A stretch of DNA of 64,000 nucleotides, taken from contig NC_134988.1 of NCBI RefSeq assembly GCF_050947335.1, positions 6,758,001 through 6,822,000 on the forward strand. The letters are read 5' to 3'. A program made the translations under genes and the position numbers. Shown piece after piece: positions 60,790-64,000 of the stretch (positions within the stretch are counted from its first letter, which is position 1; every line of letters starts with the position of its first letter). The notes under the pieces are model-generated. The model worked only from the letters and a program-made list of their open reading frames with translations. It was not told the DNA's origin and did no database searches. This stretch comes from Megachile rotundata. Its lineage: Eukaryota > Arthropoda > Insecta > Hymenoptera > Megachilidae.

Positions 60790-62550
60790 TCCCTCCTATG
60801 TCATCGGTTGATCGTCACTTGACAATAGGGGCTACAGAACATGGTTATGTCACGTTTGTACAGGTAGAATTCTGTGTATTCTGTCAAAAGTTTTTAATAT
60901 CTCCGGAACTAAGCAGATACCGCTTGATATTACCCTCTCCCCGGAATGAGTACTCTACCGGAGCACTTTGATACTATATCCCAATTTTATATAAAATTTT
61001 TAAATTTCATTTACAATTTCATCTCATCTCTTGACAGAAATGATTACTACAGAAGAATAGTGTTACGTCTGTATAGAAAGAATTCTATTATGCCAAAAGT
61101 TCTCCCTGCTTCAAAAAAGATTGCCATCCTTCATCGGGACACTTCAGAACTGTAATATAAAACACACTTCGTTAATGTCGTAATATACTATTTTTGCAGC
61201 AACCCAATATGCAAAATGGAGCGATAGGCGTTATGAAGAAAAAGGTGGAAGTTGAAAAATGGAAAATGTCTCGGAGAACATTTTGTCGGTACGATTTAAA
61301 GTACTCGTGTTCCAAACTTTGATACAGACGAATTAAAGAATCGTTAGGCGCAGCCGGATCGGACGGAATTTCGCTATTTCGAGTGCCCGACACAAAGGAT
61401 AAGTTGAAACGGGCATCCACAGTCATTTGTCATTATTATAAAGGGCTCAGCAGTGAATAATTACATCTTAGGAAACTTCGTGCTACCCCATACCATTTCC
61501 AATTTCTGGGCTAGGGACTGTTTGATTCCGTTATTACGATTAACATTACTGAAAATTATTAATGTAAAGTTGATGATCGTTCTGAGACAGCAATTGGGCT
61601 TATTTATTATTATTGTGTATAATGCTGTAACTTATATGTATTTTTCTATTAGTTAATACTATTTACTTGTATTCTTCTTGTGGTAGTTATTTGTCAACAA
61701 GATTCGTGTGGAGAGTGAGCGACGTACGGTACTTCAGCCATTTTGTACTTTGTCATATTGCCTTTTATCGCGTCATACCTTACAGTTTTTAAAGTTTGAA
61801 TTTATAAAAGTTTTGAACACTCTGTTAGATTTATTGTCTCTGACTTTCAGATTATAGGTAAAATAAATGACAGTTACGATTAAGAAAACCCATTAGGTAA
61901 TTGTACAATAGTTTTCTTTATATTTAGATCTGAAAATGTAATTAAATATGATCATTCGGAAGACCAAAAATTCTGTGTTCAAACAAAATAATAAGAACGT
62001 ACATTTGTGAAAGAAAAAGTTTTTAATTAATTAAAATCAAATGATGTTCATGTGGCGCAGTAATAAAACTATATTCATATTTTACTCAGTACTTATTACT
62101 ATCTCAAATGGTAAGCATATATTAATTTAATTATTTCCATCACATAATTAAAATTATGATGGTACTGTTTCGGGAAATAAAAATATTTTATTTATAATAA
62201 GTTCGTTTAATTAATCAGAGTAGGTTTCCTCTTGAATTATTTTTTACACATGAAATTTTTCAGTGGCTATTTCTAACGAAGTGCCTGTTTTAAAAGCTTT
62301 TACTGCTGCACAAACATCTTTTTGCGTGCAACCGTTTTTCCTTTTTCCTTCGACATTCTGGAGAATTTAGAAAGTGGTTACGTTAAGTGGTTAAAAGTGT
62401 ATTACATATATTTATGTTCGTTCGACGAATTTAAGAATAAGCAGAATTGTATTATTGTGTATTTATTATCAAAATTAAAAACGTCGAATAAAGAATCGTA
62501 CAATAATATTTTTGAGTGATATAATTATTGAATTGTAGAAACTTCAATAA
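60790..62550. other. Intron sequence, mostly unrecognised
   Basis: At 61322-61459 a plus frame contains GISLFRVPDTKDKLKRA, faintly like the FxxFP end of a THAP zinc finger, but the cysteine pair is not in frame upstream. The rest is AT-rich and featureless. Confidence 0.3.
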
Positions 62551-62556
62551 TTCACA

Positions 62557-62706
62557 GGAAATTTTGTTAATAATATTTCCGCAGATTTTGAATATTTAAA
62601 ATAATTAAAATATATTACAATTATAAATTTAATTATATCCATGTAAAGCTACATTTCGATCACTTTAAATATTCAAAACAAGCAGAAATATTATCAACAA
62701 AATTTC
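62557..62706. repeat. Foldback of about 50-bp arms
   Basis: GGAAATTTTGTTAATAATAT at 62557 is mirrored by the reverse of GGAAATTTTGTTGATAATAT ending at 62706; arms also share TTTTGAATATTTAAA, with a loop of about 50 nt. The paralogue at 57736 has only one arm. Confidence 0.8.
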
Positions 62707-63327
62707 CACTGAACCATTAATTATAGTCAACTCATTCGAGCACATTTATTTATCTGAAGAGTCGGCAACCGTCCACCGTGTACCGATGTCAACCCACGAG
62801 TTGGCGCGTGAAGCTCACGTGTTTAGAAGAGCTACAATTGGTCAGAATAGAAAAATGGACGCCCCACACTTATTTTCGGCGGTACAATTAGTTCTCGCGA
62901 TCACGCACACCAATTAGGCGAAAAACAATGACAGTCGGCAAACGTCTCTCAAATGAGTGAGATAGCGCTACTTGCGCGAAAGCAGTTGTTATTGTCATTA
63001 TTATTCTTATTTGCCTGTATGTAACGCAGGAAGTGTTCACGATGGGATAGAATTTCTGTTACTTTGAGTCAATCACGCGCTAACTCGTGGGTTAATTACG
63101 GTACTGTTGCTGCTCTTTAGTCATACGCCCTTCCTGTATTCACCGAGTTTCTCTCAACAGTCCTCCACCGTTCTTAAATATAATTATTTACTTGGCTTCC
63201 ATTCTACGTGTCTTTTATTTCACATAACCTTCGACACCTGTAAGAGTGTAGTACGAAGCAATAATCGAATTACACTAGAGCTCTTACTCGAGTCCAATGA
63301 TAGAATAGCCTTCGTTCTACGATAATA
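62640..63327 (-). repeat. Inverted segmental duplication, copy 2
   Basis: Mirror of 57117-57862, containing MITE copy 3 and interrupted at its right end by the mariner at 63328. Confidence 0.9.
62780..63104 (-). mobile_element. GTAC-ended MITE, copy 3
   Basis: 325 bp, same length as copy 2 and inverted to it; ends GTACCGATGTCAACCCACGA and (reverse) GTACCGTAATTAACCCACGA. Confidence 0.9.
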
Positions 63328-63910
63328 TTAGGTCGAGTTATAAGTAACTTCCGTTTTTCTATCAGACATTTACTTCGTTCTCATTAAACAACAAAATTAT
63401 ATTATTTTATTATATATTCACCACTATTTTCTATAACTTTCTCCCATTTTCCTGGTAGTTTATCAACTCCTTTCTTGTAAAATGTGGTTGGTTTGGACTG
63501 GAAGAAGCTTTCAACAGCCTTGCCTGACTTGCTCTTCAGAATTGAAGGTTTTTCCATTTAAAAAGTTTTGTAAGGAACAGAAAAGGTGGTAGTTTGTCGG
63601 GGCAAGATCTGAGGAGTAAGGTGGATGTGGTAAAACAGACCATCCAAGCTCAAGAATTTTTTCTTGAGTCACCCATGCTGTATGCGGTCGCGCGTCGTCG
63701 TGTAAAAGAATGACATTTCTGCAATTGACGAGTGCAGGGCGCTTTTCTAGGAGTTTCTCTTGCACTCTTTGCAATTGCTGAATGTATTTATCCGCAGTAA
63801 TCGTTAAATTTGACTTCAACAACTCGTGGTGACTTATACCTTCATAATCTCACCATACACACAATAAAATCTATTTAGCTGCATCGGAAGTTACTTATGA
63901 CTCGACCTAA
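63328..63910 (-). mobile_element. Internally deleted mariner element
   Basis: 583 bp between TA duplications (63326-63327 and 63911-63912). Terminal inverted repeats of about 26 bp: TTAGGTCGAGTTATAAGTAA at the left, matching the reverse of the right end with one mismatch. A full mariner is about 1.3 kb, so roughly half is missing (the transposase N-terminus). Left and right ends, the C-terminal coding part and the empty site at 57117 together make this call firm. Confidence 0.96.
63399..63860 (-). pseudogene. Mariner transposase, C-terminal fragment, inactivated
   Basis: Main frame 63511-63822. HDDARPHTA carries the second catalytic Asp; 34 residues separate it from the third position in YSSDLAPTNYHLF, where the family's Asp (usually APSDYHLF or APTDYHLF) is Asn. 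Upstream, CVW-stop-DYEGI shows Trp changed to a TGA stop. Downstream, after EEQVRQ, a frameshift leads to SFFQSKPTTFYKKGVDKL. The first catalytic Asp and the helix-turn-helix region are deleted. Three independent lesions make it non-functional. Confidence 0.93.
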
Positions 63911-63914
63911 TAGA

Positions 63915-63981
63915 ATTCACGGTTGGGATACAGCTTCTTTTTGGGTTGATTACGCGCCAACTCATAGGTTGCCACCAGTAC
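63915..63981 (-). mobile_element. GTAC-ended MITE, copy 4 (truncated and diverged)
   Basis: Reverse strand reads GTACTGGTGGCAACCTATGA, GTTGGCGCGTAATCAACCCA and then AGAAGCTGTATCCCAACCGTGAA, matching the first 67 bp of the other copies with many changes. Cut off close to the mariner's right end. Confidence 0.75.
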
Positions 63982-64000
63982 CCAATACAATAAATACAAA

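Noticed and set aside
61322..61459. THAP-domain fragment (GISLFRVP)
   Set aside because: Only a short similarity; the zinc-binding cysteines are not in the same frame and there are stops just upstream.
54367..64000. Next Dpr exon (VSW..R and second Ig cysteine)
   Set aside because: Scanned downstream for an acceptor followed by this coding pattern and found none; it is presumably beyond the window.

Overview
This is a repeat-dense, AT-rich animal nuclear sequence, most plausibly from an insect (Hymenoptera would fit; this is inference). Supporting signs are canonical GT-AG introns, Tc1/mariner and TTAA-type (piggyBac-like) elements, and many short-period minisatellites. There are no operons or prokaryotic features.

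The only gene I can support is on the + strand: the 5' coding part of an immunoglobulin-superfamily gene of the Dpr type (defective proboscis extension response; neuronal surface receptors). Three exons join in perfect phase. They are 41092-41241 (5'UTR plus signal peptide), 50448-50521 (linker) and 54217-54366 (start of Ig domain 1, with its first cysteine). They give 101 residues and then run off the window. The gene is therefore spread over very long introns (9.2 kb, 3.7 kb and more than 9.6 kb), and most of the window is its intronic or upstream DNA.

Layout: 1-41 kb upstream alternates islands of single-copy sequence with two kinds of repeat. The first is a dispersed satellite with a 145-195 bp unit, in 13 arrays of both orientations, recognisable by a TGAGGCC block and an ATTTCATGACAGAAAAGTA block. 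The second is a set of minisatellites built on 8-bp (also 9-, 16- and 32-bp) words of the GGAATTTT/GGATTTGG kind. A large inverted duplication has arms at about 22.64-24.39 and 26.86-28.56 kb, with an almost identical core inside more diverged arms.

The dpr introns (41-64 kb) hold a foldback hairpin (42.1-42.3 kb), a duplicated module with the palindrome CCACTATAGTGG, 56-bp and 117-bp minisatellites, and a Tc1-like transposase remnant (47.5-48.0 kb). They also hold a GTAC-ended MITE family (three full copies and one fragment), a TTAA MITE (54.84-55.08 kb), another TIR element (60.29-60.79 kb) and a second inverted segmental duplication (57.1-57.9 and 62.6-63.3 kb). An internally deleted mariner (63.33-63.91 kb) has an empty site preserved in that paralogue.

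Long open frames elsewhere mostly lie in period-8/9 minisatellites or opposite one another in low-information sequence, and I do not call them genes.
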